From Streptomyces vilmorinianum (GTDB taxonomy: Bacteria; Actinomycetota; Actinomycetes; Streptomycetales; Streptomycetaceae), in the NCBI RefSeq assembly GCF_005517195.1, contig NZ_CP040244.1, positions 4,234,001 to 4,298,000 of the forward strand: DNA of 64,000 nucleotides. The letters run 5' to 3'. Below the pieces are notes generated by a model. That model was not told where the DNA came from and did not search any database. It saw only the letters and a list, made by a program, of their open reading frames with translations. Made by a program: the position numbers and the translations under genes. Positions 8,920 through 17,242 of the stretch are shown here, in pieces (position 1 is the stretch's first letter; each line of letters starts with the position of its first letter).

Positions 8920-9216
8920 ATGTTCCTGCTCGACTACCTGCCCCCGCTGCTCGCGGTGGGGCTTCATCTGTTCAACGCCTTGCCCGGGACCCTGCGGCTC
9001 CGTGTCCTGAGGCCGCGCGCGGCGGTGAAGACCGCGGCTCCCGCTCCGTCCGTGGGCGCCGAGGAGGCGAGCGCCATGGCCAGGGTGATCCTTCGGGAGA
9101 TGCGCCCGGGGATCGCCGCGTACCACCGGACTCCCGACGGAGGAGGCCTGTTGGTGTGGTGGATCGAGCCCGGGCCGGCCCCGCACGGCGCAGGGGACGG
9201 CTACCGACTGTGGTGA
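8920..9216 (+). CDS. Small hypothetical protein preceding the sigma factor
   Basis: A 98-residue product starting MFLLDYLPPLLAVGLHLFNAL, a hydrophobic N-terminus that could be a membrane anchor, followed by a polar Arg/Ala-rich stretch and a C-terminus GGGLLVWWIEPGPAPHGAGDGYRLW. Its stop overlaps the GTG start of the sigma-like gene (GTGA at 9213-9216), so the two are probably translated together. I do not recognise a family. A role in controlling the sigma factor is possible from position only. Confidence 0.65.
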   Translation: MFLLDYLPPLLAVGLHLFNALPGTLRLRVLRPRAAVKTAAPAPSVGAEEASAMARVILREMRPGIAAYHRTPDGGGLLVWWIEPGPAPHGAGDGYRLW

Positions 9217-9833
9217 ACGGCTCATCCCGCCGCGCCCCGGAGGCCGAGGATCCGTTCAGTTCCCGCGGCGAGGACGGACGCACCCTGCACGCGGAGATCC
9301 GCGGCAAGGTCTTCCACTCGCTGCGGACCTTCCGGGACCTCGGCGACACCGACCGGTACGAGATCACGGACGCGGCCATCCTCACCGCCTACCGCGCGGG
9401 AAGGCTCGACCCCGCCCACCAGCCGGTCGCGTACGTGAAGAAGATCGCTCACCGGCAGGCACGCGCCTACCTGGCCGCGCGCAGCAAGGAAGACCTGACC
9501 GGTGACTTCGTCGAGACCTGGGGCGACCTGGCGGGCGAGGACGGCATGGACTGCGACGGCCTGGAGCCCGGGGACCGGACGCGCGAGGACCGCGAGGTCT
9601 GGGAGATCGTCGACAACGCGATCCGGCGAATATCCGCCCCGCAGTGCCGCGCGGTGATGGAACGCCAGAGCCAGGGCCAGGACGACGACACCATCGCGAC
9701 CGGACTCGGCACCAGCAAGAACACGGTCTACCAGCAGCGCAGCCGTGGGCTCGGCGCGATCGAGACAGAGCTGAAGGACTACATCCGGCCCGCACACAAG
9801 CCGCCAACGCCGGCCAAGCAAGGTGAGCAGTGA
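9213..9833 (+). CDS. RNA polymerase sigma-70 family-like factor
   Basis: A 206-residue protein starting at GTG 9213. The N-terminal half has a region-2-like helix set (KVFHSLRTFRDLGDTDRYE, then PVAYVKKIAHRQARAYLA). The C-terminal half has a clear region-4 helix-turn-helix (DDTIATGLGTSKNTVYQQRSRGL). ECF-type factors recognise -35/-10 promoter elements through these regions. Region 2 is divergent, so this may be an unusual sigma factor or a sigma-like regulator. It is coupled to the small gene before it and followed 49 bases later by an IclR-type regulator, apparently in one transcript. Confidence 0.75.
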   Translation: MNGSSRRAPEAEDPFSSRGEDGRTLHAEIRGKVFHSLRTFRDLGDTDRYEITDAAILTAYRAGRLDPAHQPVAYVKKIAHRQARAYLAARSKEDLTGDFVETWGDLAGEDGMDCDGLEPGDRTREDREVWEIVDNAIRRISAPQCRAVMERQSQGQDDDTIATGLGTSKNTVYQQRSRGLGAIETELKDYIRPAHKPPTPAKQGEQ

Positions 9834-9882
9834 TGAACCACCACACGGCAATCGGAGGACGCGTCATCAAGGAGGAGCGGTC

Positions 9883-11523
9883 ATGACCGGCGACAGCGAG
9901 GCCTTCCAGCACCTCACCGTGCCGGCTGCGCCGGCCGACCACTGGGACCGCCCCGACGGCGCCTGGCCGGGACGGCCGCCGCAGGGCACCCGCACCGCCG
10001 AACGGTTCGCCGAGGACCGTCAGGCCGCCAACAGCGCCTACGTCATGGGCTCGCGTGCCTTGCGGCGAGGAGACCTCCCGCGCGCGAGGACCTGGTTCGC
10101 CGTCGCCTGTGGCCAGCGGCACCCCGGGGCGGCGTTCCGCGCCGCGGTGCTCGCGCTGCGCGCCTCCCGTGGCCCGTACCCCGCCCATACGGCGGTCCTG
10201 ACGGCCTTGTGCCGGGCGGCCGCATGGGGGCACGGCGACGCCCCGCTCCTGATCGCACCGTTCCTGCGCGAGCCGGAGCTGGAAGGCCTCCTGGGCGCGC
10301 TACGGACCGAGCTCGCGGCCGTGTCCGCGCCCTCGGCCGTGTCCGCGCCGTCGGCCGGAGAACACGAGCCGGAGGATGGCGAGTTCTACGAGGAACTGCT
10401 GGCGTACTGCACGCGCGTGAAGCTCCCGCTGGCGAGGGCGCAGGGCGGATCGGGTGGGGCGACGCCGGCTGGGGACACCCGCGGCGTCGAGGCGGCGGAG
10501 GTGCCGACGCCGGCCGCGCCGGCCGACACGGACGAGGGCCTGAAGCCCGCGGCCGCGCGCGCCGGGTCCGCGTCCCGTCCGTGGTCGGTCTGGGAGCCTG
10601 GCGCCGGCCGCAGGCCGGTCGGCCGGCCGGAGGCGGGAAGCGAGGTGGAGTCCTCGCTGCGCGTCCTGGACGTGCTCTACCTGGTACGGGAAGCCGGCTC
10701 CCCCGTGACCACGGACGATGTCGCCCGCACCGCCCGCAGCACTCCCGCGCAGGCCGCCGAGCTGATGGCCTGGCTCGCGGACAACAGCCTCACCCGCGCC
10801 CTGCCCGACGGTACTCACACGACCGGCCCGCTCCTGGAATCCATCGCCCGCGGGGAGGACGTCCTGCAGCACGTCCTCAACCGGCTGCGGGACGACACCG
10901 GCGCCGCCGTGTACGTCAGCGCCTACACCGACGGCGAAGTCAGCATCCCCTACTCGGCCTTCGGCCCCGACATCCCCAAGGTCACCGAGCACGCGCCGTT
11001 CCGCGAGGCCGCTCACGCCAGCGCCGTCGGCAAGAGCCTCCTCGCCCAGCTCACCCACGAAGCCCGCATGGACCACCTCTCGCGCTGGCGACCCGTCCCC
11101 CTCACAGAGAGGACCATCACCAACCACAAGGCGCTCTTCCACTCCCTCGACCGCCACGGCTCCGAAGGGGCCCACTTCGACCTCCTCGAATACTCCGACG
11201 CCGAAGTGTGCGCCGCGATCTCCGTACCGCTGCCCGGCCGGCCGCATTGCATCGCGCTCTCCCTGCCCATCGCTCAGCGTCACCGTCTCATCGACGCCGC
11301 CGACATACTCAGCAACCGGTCCACCGGGCTGCTTCTGGCCCTCATCCTCGCCACACTCCCCCGGCAACCCGCCGTCGCACCGTCGGCCACCGCCGCCGAA
11401 GGCGGGGCGGGGTTGCACGACCGCTCGACCAGCAGCCTGTACGTTCCGCGACCGACGCTGTGCCTGCCGCCCTCACTCGACCCGGCTCCGCCGGGCCGGC
11501 TCGTGATCGTCCAGGGCTTCTGA
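9883..11523 (+). CDS. IclR-type effector-domain transcriptional regulator, long N-terminus
   Basis: A 546-residue protein from ATG 9883, preceded by AAGGAGG. Residues about 30-110 are an Ala/Arg-rich helical, TPR-like segment (AYVMGSRALRRGDLPRARTW), followed by a low-complexity Pro/Ala linker (about 140-245). Then comes a winged helix (VESSLRVLDVLYLVREAGSP, then TTDDVARTARSTPAQAAEL) and an IclR effector domain (GAAVYVSAYTDGEVSIPY, SAVGKSLLAQL, AAISVPLPGR). Typical IclR proteins are about 260 residues, so half of this protein is extra. Ligand unknown. It lies in one apparent operon with the sigma-like gene; the two may act on the same genes. Confidence 0.8.
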   Translation: MTGDSEAFQHLTVPAAPADHWDRPDGAWPGRPPQGTRTAERFAEDRQAANSAYVMGSRALRRGDLPRARTWFAVACGQRHPGAAFRAAVLALRASRGPYPAHTAVLTALCRAAAWGHGDAPLLIAPFLREPELEGLLGALRTELAAVSAPSAVSAPSAGEHEPEDGEFYEELLAYCTRVKLPLARAQGGSGGATPAGDTRGVEAAEVPTPAAPADTDEGLKPAAARAGSASRPWSVWEPGAGRRPVGRPEAGSEVESSLRVLDVLYLVREAGSPVTTDDVARTARSTPAQAAELMAWLADNSLTRALPDGTHTTGPLLESIARGEDVLQHVLNRLRDDTGAAVYVSAYTDGEVSIPYSAFGPDIPKVTEHAPFREAAHASAVGKSLLAQLTHEARMDHLSRWRPVPLTERTITNHKALFHSLDRHGSEGAHFDLLEYSDAEVCAAISVPLPGRPHCIALSLPIAQRHRLIDAADILSNRSTGLLLALILATLPRQPAVAPSATAAEGGAGLHDRSTSSLYVPRPTLCLPPSLDPAPPGRLVIVQGF

Positions 11524-11675
11524 CCTTCGCCCCGACGCCGACCCGGGCCACCAGGCACGGCCCGGGTCAGGCTCATGGGGCGGCTCGGACGGGCAGGCGC
11601 TCCCGCGGGAGGCGGGGTGTCTGCCCTGCGCCCGAGTGGGTAGGCGCAGGCCGGGTGACAATGAGGGAGGACCCG

Positions 11676-11831
11676 ATGGCCACGCAGGATCGCGGAAGCA
11701 GTAGCTCCGGACAGCCGACTCGGGCGGAGAAGGGCACGCCCCCGGAGCTCCCGTCGATCCGCCGCCCTACGGCGACAGCGGAGGCGAAGGCGAACGGAGC
11801 TGACACCCAGGTCCAGGGGAAGCGCCCGTAG
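11676..11831 (+). CDS. Small hydrophilic protein, hypothetical
   Basis: A 51-residue frame, MATQDRGSSSSGQPTRAEK to QVQGKRP, preceded by GGGAGGA eight bases before the ATG. It ends 19 bases before the DUF5709 gene. The composition (Ser, Thr, Lys, Gln, Pro) is that of a small disordered protein, and the ribosome site makes translation plausible. No family recognised. It is on the same strand and probably the same transcript as the following gene. Confidence 0.5.
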   Translation: MATQDRGSSSSGQPTRAEKGTPPELPSIRRPTATAEAKANGADTQVQGKRP

Positions 11832-11850
11832 GTCTGAAGGGAGCCCGCTC

Positions 11851-12318
11851 ATGTCCGAGAACCAGCCCGCCTCCCGCGGAGACGATGTCTACCAGCCCGA
11901 GCACACGGACGGTGCCAACCGTCCGAGTGGCGAGCTCGACCCGGACAACGCGCTCGATACGGAACCCACGGACGACCTGAGTCAGCCCGGGTACTCGCCG
12001 CCAGACCGGCCGCAGGCCGTCACCCGGCACGGCACGACCCTCCGGGAAGGGCGCGAGGGCGAGTCGCTCGACGCGCGCCTCGCCCAGGAGCTCCCCGATG
12101 TCACGCCCCCGCCGGGCGACGACATCGGTGATCTGGCGAACGGCGAGGGCGAGCCGGTCGACCCCGAGTCGGGCGCTTCCCGAGCGGGCCGTCTCACCCA
12201 GCCGACCGGAGGCGGCCCCGCCACCCTCGTGGCGCGGGATGTCGGCCCGGACGACGGCGTGGCATCGGCCGAGGAAGCCGCCGTGCACGAGGACACCGGT
12301 ATCGACGGCGCCGGCTGA
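11851..12318 (+). CDS. DUF5709 family protein
   Basis: A 155-residue acidic protein with the family pattern DVYQPEHTDG, DNALDTEP, GYSPPDRPQAV, then EGESLDARLAQELPDVTPP. DUF5709 proteins are widespread in actinomycetes, mostly disordered, and of unknown function. A GAAGGGAGC site precedes the ATG. It contains no Cys or membrane segment. The tail (ASAEEAAVHEDTGIDG) also fits the family. Confidence 0.85.
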   Translation: MSENQPASRGDDVYQPEHTDGANRPSGELDPDNALDTEPTDDLSQPGYSPPDRPQAVTRHGTTLREGREGESLDARLAQELPDVTPPPGDDIGDLANGEGEPVDPESGASRAGRLTQPTGGGPATLVARDVGPDDGVASAEEAAVHEDTGIDGAG

Positions 12319-12375
12319 AGACGAACGGTCGGACCGGTGAAGCCGACGGTCAGACCAGACCGGTGCAGCCGACAG

Positions 12376-12708
12376 TCAGACCGGCTTGAGCGGGTCGTGG
12401 CCCAGGCTCATCAGCCGGTGTCTCCACGCGGCGTCGCCCGCCTTGGTGTCGAGTCCGGCGACACGCTGCCCCCGCACGGTGTCCACGACCTCACGCATGA
12501 CGCGCACGTCCTCGTCGGTCAGGTCTCCCGGCCGCTTGCCGAGGATGTCGGCCACGCGACGGCCTGTCTCCGTGCCGGCCGCGTCGGGGACCACCTCGGC
12601 CGCCTCGGTGGCGGACGAGGTGCGAAGCCACTCCCGTAGCTCCCTCGACGTCATGTTCACGACCCGGTGGAACTCGTCCCACAGCTCCTGGGGAACGTCG
12701 CCGGCCAT
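12376..12708 (-). CDS. DUF3140 family protein
   Basis: A 110-residue protein (MAGDVPQELWDEFHRVVNMT, then SRELREWL, GRRVADILGKRPGDLTDEDV and WRHRLMSLGHDPLKP). This is the compact helical DUF3140 pattern, often described as DNA-binding-related but without an established role. The ATG at 12708 has AGGAG upstream; the longer in-frame extension to 13125 is Arg/Pro-rich shadow of the neighbouring gene and was left out. Confidence 0.85.
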   Translation of the reverse strand: MAGDVPQELWDEFHRVVNMTSRELREWLRTSSATEAAEVVPDAAGTETGRRVADILGKRPGDLTDEDVRVMREVVDTVRGQRVAGLDTKAGDAAWRHRLMSLGHDPLKPV

Positions 12709-12821
12709 GGTCGTTCTCCTCCCGTCCCATTCGCTCACGCGGCGCGTGCCCGAGTCCGAGTCCCGCAAACGGGCGCCGGCGCCGGACCGGCGGAGTGTGC
12801 GCCCTGGTCGGCCGTCGGGGC

Positions 12822-14024
12822 CTAGCCGCGCCGGGCGTCCTTGACGAACACGATCCCGTCGTTGCCGGCCAGGTGCGCGGGGTCCAGCGGGGAGTAGCCG
12901 TACCAGGGGGACACGCGGGGGGCGGGCGTCGCGTCGGCGAGTGCGGCGGCCAGTCGGCGGGCGTCGACGAGGTAACGCTGCCGCGGGAGCGCGTACAGCA
13001 GGCCCTCGACGGTGTCCGGGGGCGGGGCGTCCACCCCCTGGTGGGGGATCGTGCCGAGGGCCGTGGCGAGGAAGGCGTACCCCTCGCCCATGCGGGCGCT
13101 GACGATCGAGCCGGCGCTCCACCATTCCACCGGCAGGCCGCCCATCCGCATCGTGCTCTTGTTCCGCTGGAGGTGGCCGTTGTGGGCGTTCACCAGCGTC
13201 GGGCTCCGCTCGGCGACGGCGAGCAGGTTGGCGGCCATCATCGAGTCCCGCAGGGCCAGCAGCCGCGCCATGCGGGCGGGTGACGTGTCGGCCATCGAGA
13301 AGTGGTAGCGCAGCAGGCCGAGGGCGGTGCGCCCGTACAGGCGGGCCCGGTCCCAGGCGTCCCGCGAGGTCGCCGCGACCAGGTGCGGCGTCTGCGCGTC
13401 GAGCAGCGCCACCAGATCATCGGCGAGCAGCCGCAACTCCCCGGCCTCGGCCGACTGCCCCACGGACTGGGACGGGTCCCTCATCGCGGCGGGATCGGTC
13501 CACCGGTCGTCGGCGCCGAGCAGACGGTCGAGCGTTTCCGCGGTGCAGGGAAGCAGGTCGGCGTCACCCCAGGCGGTGAGGTAGGCGTGGAGCGCGGTGA
13601 GGGCCTGTCGGGGGCTCGCGGCGCCGGTGATCTCCAGCGGGCCGTCGAACCCGGCGAACCGCAGCCGCTCGGGCCCGGGTCGGCCGTCGTTGTACGCGCG
13701 CATCCAGCGCACCAGCTCGCGATTGCCGGCGAAGGCGCCCCACCCGTGGCTGAAGCCGCGCTCCATGACCTCGTCGAGGGTGCCCGTGCCCGAGGTGACG
13801 TAGTCGTCCACGACCAGGCCCATCAGGCAGTCGCTCTCGATGGCGATCGTCCGGTAGCCCTCCTGCTCGACGAGTTGCCGGAAGATCTCGTTCCGCGTGT
13901 CGAGCAGAACGTCCTCGCCATGGGTGGGCTCGCCCAGGGCGAGCAGCCGCGGCCTGGCCGGGAGCAACCCCATGACGGCAGCAGGGTCGACGACTTGGGC
14001 GGCGTCTGTGATATCAGCAGTCAT
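12822..14024 (-). CDS. Erythromycin esterase family hydrolase
   Basis: A 400-residue member of the erythromycin esterase family. The catalytic-site pattern is ALGEPTHGED, with E32 and H35 spaced as in EreA/EreB, plus a second conserved His in LVNAHNGHLQRN near residue 290. Ere enzymes hydrolyse the macrolactone ring; many family members in Streptomyces have unknown substrates. The ATG at 14024 lies four bases from a perfect palindrome shared with the divergent TioE-like regulator, so expression is likely controlled by that protein. No signal peptide, so cytoplasmic. Confidence 0.88.
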   Translation of the reverse strand: MTADITDAAQVVDPAAVMGLLPARPRLLALGEPTHGEDVLLDTRNEIFRQLVEQEGYRTIAIESDCLMGLVVDDYVTSGTGTLDEVMERGFSHGWGAFAGNRELVRWMRAYNDGRPGPERLRFAGFDGPLEITGAASPRQALTALHAYLTAWGDADLLPCTAETLDRLLGADDRWTDPAAMRDPSQSVGQSAEAGELRLLADDLVALLDAQTPHLVAATSRDAWDRARLYGRTALGLLRYHFSMADTSPARMARLLALRDSMMAANLLAVAERSPTLVNAHNGHLQRNKSTMRMGGLPVEWWSAGSIVSARMGEGYAFLATALGTIPHQGVDAPPPDTVEGLLYALPRQRYLVDARRLAAALADATPAPRVSPWYGYSPLDPAHLAGNDGIVFVKDARRG

Positions 14025-14027
14025 ACC

Positions 14028-14045
14028 TTCAACGGTATCGTTGAA
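14028..14045. promoter_or_regulatory. Perfect palindrome in the divergent esterase/MerR promoter
   Basis: TTCAACG GTAT CGTTGAA is a perfect 7-base inverted repeat with a 4-base centre. It lies 4 bases upstream of the esterase start codon and 38 bases upstream of the regulator GTG. MerR-type activators bind dyads of this size in the promoter spacer; here it probably serves both divergent genes. Confidence 0.65.
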
Positions 14046-14082
14046 CCAACGGTGGAAACTTTTCGTCGATATCGGCAGGACA

Positions 14083-14874
14083 GTGAGCCAAAACTTTCAA
14101 AGCGGTGGCCGACTCAGGCCGGTCGACCTGGCGCGCCGGCACGGTCTGTCCACGCAGGCGATCCGCAACTACGAGGCGGCCGGGATCCTTCCGGCCGCTG
14201 AGCGCAGCCCGCATGGCTACCGCGCCTACACACCGCTGCACGCGCAAGCCCTGCGCGCGTTCCTCGCGCTCGTGCCCGGACACGGCCACCAGGCGGCCAC
14301 GGCGATCATGCAGGCGGTCAACCGGGACGCCATCGAGGACGCGCTTCGGCTCATCGACGAAAGCCACGTCCAGCTTCTCGACGACCGCCGCACCCTCCAG
14401 GCCGTCGAAGGCGCGTTGCGCGAGCTCGATCCCGTACCGCAGGAACGCGGCGACACGTTCGTCGGCCCCCTGGCGCGAAGGCTCGGCATCCGCCCGGCCA
14501 CTCTGCGCACATGGGAACGCGCCGGCCTGGTCCAGCCGCGCCGCGACCCGCGGACGGGCTACCGGGTCTACGGCCCGGCCGACGTACGCGACGCCCTCCT
14601 GGCCCACCAGCTCAGACGGGGCGGCTACCTGCTCGAACAGGTCGCCCCGCTGATCGCCCAGGTCCGTTCGGCCGGGGGCGTCGCGCCGCTCGAGGCGACG
14701 CTGCGCGACTGGCACGCCCGCCTCTCGGCCCGAAGCCGCGCCATGCTCACCGGCGCCGCCGCGCTGGACGCCTACCTCGACTGCCGGCCGGCCGCGCTGA
14801 GAGGCGGGCCGAGCGCCGGCATCACCGGCTCGTCGGCCACGGATCCGGTTGAGCCACCCGCTGGCTCCCTCTGA
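14083..14874 (+). CDS. TioE-like MerR family regulator with two helix-turn-helix domains
   Basis: A 263-residue protein with two MerR-type DNA-binding segments in tandem: LRPVDLARRHGLSTQAIRNYEAAG (about residues 11-34, then GYRAY) and GPLARRLGIRPATLRTWERAG (about 128-148, then GYRVYGPADV). Two MerR-type DNA-binding domains in one chain is the pattern annotated as TioE-type. GTG at 14083 was chosen since the frame upstream runs through the palindrome and the esterase start; a start nearer 14029 cannot be excluded. The tail from about 235 is Gly/Ser/Pro-rich. It probably regulates the divergent erythromycin-esterase gene and itself. Confidence 0.82.
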   Translation: MSQNFQSGGRLRPVDLARRHGLSTQAIRNYEAAGILPAAERSPHGYRAYTPLHAQALRAFLALVPGHGHQAATAIMQAVNRDAIEDALRLIDESHVQLLDDRRTLQAVEGALRELDPVPQERGDTFVGPLARRLGIRPATLRTWERAGLVQPRRDPRTGYRVYGPADVRDALLAHQLRRGGYLLEQVAPLIAQVRSAGGVAPLEATLRDWHARLSARSRAMLTGAAALDAYLDCRPAALRGGPSAGITGSSATDPVEPPAGSL

Positions 14875-14962
14875 TCGTCGCCACCTCTCCCACGGCCCCT
14901 CCCACAGCCCCCTCCCGCGGTCCCCTCCCGGGCCCGTACCGATCACCGGCACCGTCATACCG

Positions 14963-15640
14963 TCACGGAGACAAGCTCGACTTCGGGACCTGGCCCAGGC
15001 CGGGGCTGCGCAGCGTGGAGATCACCTCGTCGTCGGAGACCTGCGCGAACTCCTCGTACCACTCCCCCACGGACCGGAACGAGCTCGGCCGGTGGAGGCA
15101 TACGACGTCGTCGGCGTCCTCCTTGATCGTCTCCGCGGCCTCCGGGGCGCAGACCGGCACGGCGAGGACCAGACGGGCCGGGCGACCGGTACGCAGACGG
15201 CGCAGCGCGGCACGCGCGGTGACGCCGGTGGCGAGCCCGTCGTCGATCAGGATCACGGTCCTGCCCTCGACATCGGGCGCGGGGCGTCCACGGCGGTACA
15301 GGTCTTCGCGGCGGTGCAGTTCGGCCCTCTCCCGGGCCACGTCGGCGGCGAGGTCGTCCTCGGTCAGGCCGAGCATGTGGAGGGCCTGCGTGTCGTAGAC
15401 CGGGGGATCCTCGCCCGCGATCGCGCCGATACCCACTTCCGGACTGCCGGGCGCGCCGATCTTGCGGGCCACGATGACGTCCAGTGGCACCCTGAGCGCC
15501 CGGGCGACCTCCGCCGCGACGGGCACCCCGCCGCGCGGCAGTGCCAGGACGAGGGCGTTCGTGAGGTCGCCGTCGGCCGCCCATTCGACGAGCCGGGCGG
15601 CGAGTTCCTCGCCCGCCTGACGATGGTCGTAGAAACGCAT
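14963..15640 (-). CDS. Phosphoribosyltransferase family protein
   Basis: A 225-residue type I phosphoribosyltransferase-fold protein. The PRPP loop is clear (VILIDDGLATGVTA, about residues 130-143), the N-terminal part has LVLALPRGGVPVAAEVA, and the C-terminal part has the Val/Leu-rich strand VLAVPVCAPEAAETI. Members of this group are often found with stress or erythromycin-esterase-type genes and their base substrate is unknown. The ATG at 15640 is preceded by GAGGA. Cytoplasmic. Confidence 0.88.
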   Translation of the reverse strand: MRFYDHRQAGEELAARLVEWAADGDLTNALVLALPRGGVPVAAEVARALRVPLDVIVARKIGAPGSPEVGIGAIAGEDPPVYDTQALHMLGLTEDDLAADVARERAELHRREDLYRRGRPAPDVEGRTVILIDDGLATGVTARAALRRLRTGRPARLVLAVPVCAPEAAETIKEDADDVVCLHRPSSFRSVGEWYEEFAQVSDDEVISTLRSPGLGQVPKSSLSP

Positions 15641-15880
15641 CGGTAGTCCTCCTCGGAAACGGGCTGCGGACCGGTGGGCCGCCGCCTCGGGCTCACGTGT
15701 CCCTCGGAGTGCGGGTATCCCTCACAGCACTCGGTATGCACATCGCGCCTCCCGGGAGTGCTCCCCGCCGGGCATGACCGCGGTGGGAGGGGTTAGCTGG
15801 ACGTGTACCGGGGTCTTCCGCGGCTTGCTCACGACACGGCTGACCGGTCCGCCGACCCCACGGCATCAGGAGGCATCGCG

Positions 15881-16291
15881 ATGACCAGCACCGTCAAGGA
15901 CATGCTCGCCACCTACCCGGCCGATCTCGGCGCCGTGGACCGCGACAAGCTCACGCGGTGCATCGAGGAATGCGTCGCCTGCGCCCAGGCGTGTACCGCG
16001 TGTGCGGACGCCTGTCTGTCCGAGGGCATGGTCGGCGACCTGACCAAGTGCATCCGCACCGACATGGACTGCGCCGACATCTGCACCACCACGGCCGCGG
16101 TCCTCTCCCGGCACACCGGGTACGACGCCAACATCACCCGCGCCATGCTTCAGGCGTGCGCCGTGGCCTGCAGGGCGTGCGGCGACGAATGCGCCTCGCA
16201 CGCGGACATGCACGACCACTGCCGCCTCTGCGCCGAGGCCTGCCGCTCCTGCGAGCAGGCGTGCGACGAGCTGCTCGGCGCCCTCGGCTGA
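15881..16291 (+). CDS. Cys-rich four-helix-bundle copper storage protein (DUF326)
   Basis: A 136-residue protein with 18 cysteines in helical CxxxC and CxxC spacing (CIEECVACAQACTACADAC, then ACRACGDEC and CRLCAEACRSCEQAC). This matches the DUF326 / Csp copper-storage fold, in which Cys lining a four-helix bundle bind many Cu(I) ions. No Tat or Sec signal is seen, so it is the cytosolic Csp3-like type. A CAGGAGG site precedes ATG 15881; an earlier in-frame ATG lacks a comparable site. No copper regulator or transporter adjoins. Confidence 0.9.
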   Translation: MTSTVKDMLATYPADLGAVDRDKLTRCIEECVACAQACTACADACLSEGMVGDLTKCIRTDMDCADICTTTAAVLSRHTGYDANITRAMLQACAVACRACGDECASHADMHDHCRLCAEACRSCEQACDELLGALG

Positions 16292-16401
16292 CCCGCGCGA
16301 AGGGGTACGGAAACGGGCTCGCTGCCCAGCGGGGCAGCGGGCCCGCTCGCGCGGGCGTCGGGCTCGGTGCCGCAACAGGCCCTCGTCGACGGGCCGTTTC
16401 C

Positions 16402-16444
16402 CGGCTGACGGGCCGGCAGACGGGTCGGCTGACGGGCCGGCAGA
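16402..16444. repeat. 19-base direct repeat upstream of the DUF1963-like gene
   Basis: CGGCTGACGGGCCGGCAGA occurs at 16402-16420 and 16426-16444 (24-base period), 60-100 bases before the next start. It could be an operator pair or a simple duplication. Confidence 0.6.
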
Positions 16445-16503
16445 TCCGCGCCCTCGCCGACGCGGCACGATCATCGTCAGAGGTCCGTCGTAAGCTCCCG
16501 CTC

Positions 16504-17109
16504 ATGGCCGAGACACTCATGATCTACGACGGAACGACGAGCGAGACGGCCGCCGGGCCGCGCACCGGGGGCGTCCCGCTCGTGCCCGTCGGCTTCACCT
16601 GGCCGGAGTGCGGCACGTGCGAGGGCGCGATGCAGTTCCTTGCGCACCTGCCGCGGGACCACGGAGTGGTCTCCGTGTTCAAGTGCGCGAACGATCCCGG
16701 TCAGTGCGAGGAGTGGGAGGCCTTCGACGGCGGCAACCGCGCCTACCTGTTCCCCCACGACGGGCTGGTCCCCGCGACCGTTCCCACCGAGGGCGAGACC
16801 CGGCTCGGGGCGGTCTCCGCGATCAGGACGGAGACCGTCGACGAGGCGGCCGGCTACGACTCCGCCCGACAGACGTACGCGACCCGCTGCGGCCGGGGGC
16901 GCGCCGTTCTCGGCTCGCTCGGGGGTGAGCCGTCCTGGTACTACGAGGAGCAGCGGCCGAACTGTCAGGGCTGCGGTCAGGCCATGGAGTTCGTGGCGCA
17001 CCTGGAGGAAGGCAACGACTCCGCTACGGCGGCCAACCTCGGTGGCGGTCTCGGCTACGTCCTGACCTGCACCCCGTGCGCGGAAGCCGTCTTTCTCATA
17101 CAGAGCTGA
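16504..17109 (+). CDS. DUF1963-like protein with Cys pairs
   Basis: A 201-residue protein (MAETLMIYDGTTSETAAGP, then GVPLVPVGFTWPECGTCEG and MQFLAHLP) of a type close to DUF1963/YwqG proteins. Four CxxC-like pairs (CGTC, CANDPGQC, CQGC, CTPC) suggest zinc binding. There is no signal peptide. Function is unknown. The ATG at 16504 has only a weak purine-rich site. It stands alone between the copper protein and a hypothetical gene. Confidence 0.7.
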   Translation: MAETLMIYDGTTSETAAGPRTGGVPLVPVGFTWPECGTCEGAMQFLAHLPRDHGVVSVFKCANDPGQCEEWEAFDGGNRAYLFPHDGLVPATVPTEGETRLGAVSAIRTETVDEAAGYDSARQTYATRCGRGRAVLGSLGGEPSWYYEEQRPNCQGCGQAMEFVAHLEEGNDSATAANLGGGLGYVLTCTPCAEAVFLIQS

Positions 17110-17242
17110 CGCGGAGCGGACCCGGACAGGGCGGAGGGGCCGCCGCCAACCGTGTGCTCCGGTCGGAGTCGGCCCCCTGCCGCGCCCCCACGCCACCGCC
17201 CACTGAAAGAATCTCCATGTCCCGCACGCAGAGGAGGACGCC

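Noticed and set aside
14029..14958. 309-residue minus-strand reading across the MerR-type gene
   Set aside because: Arg/Gly/Ala-rich antisense shadow; the plus strand has two clear MerR domains.
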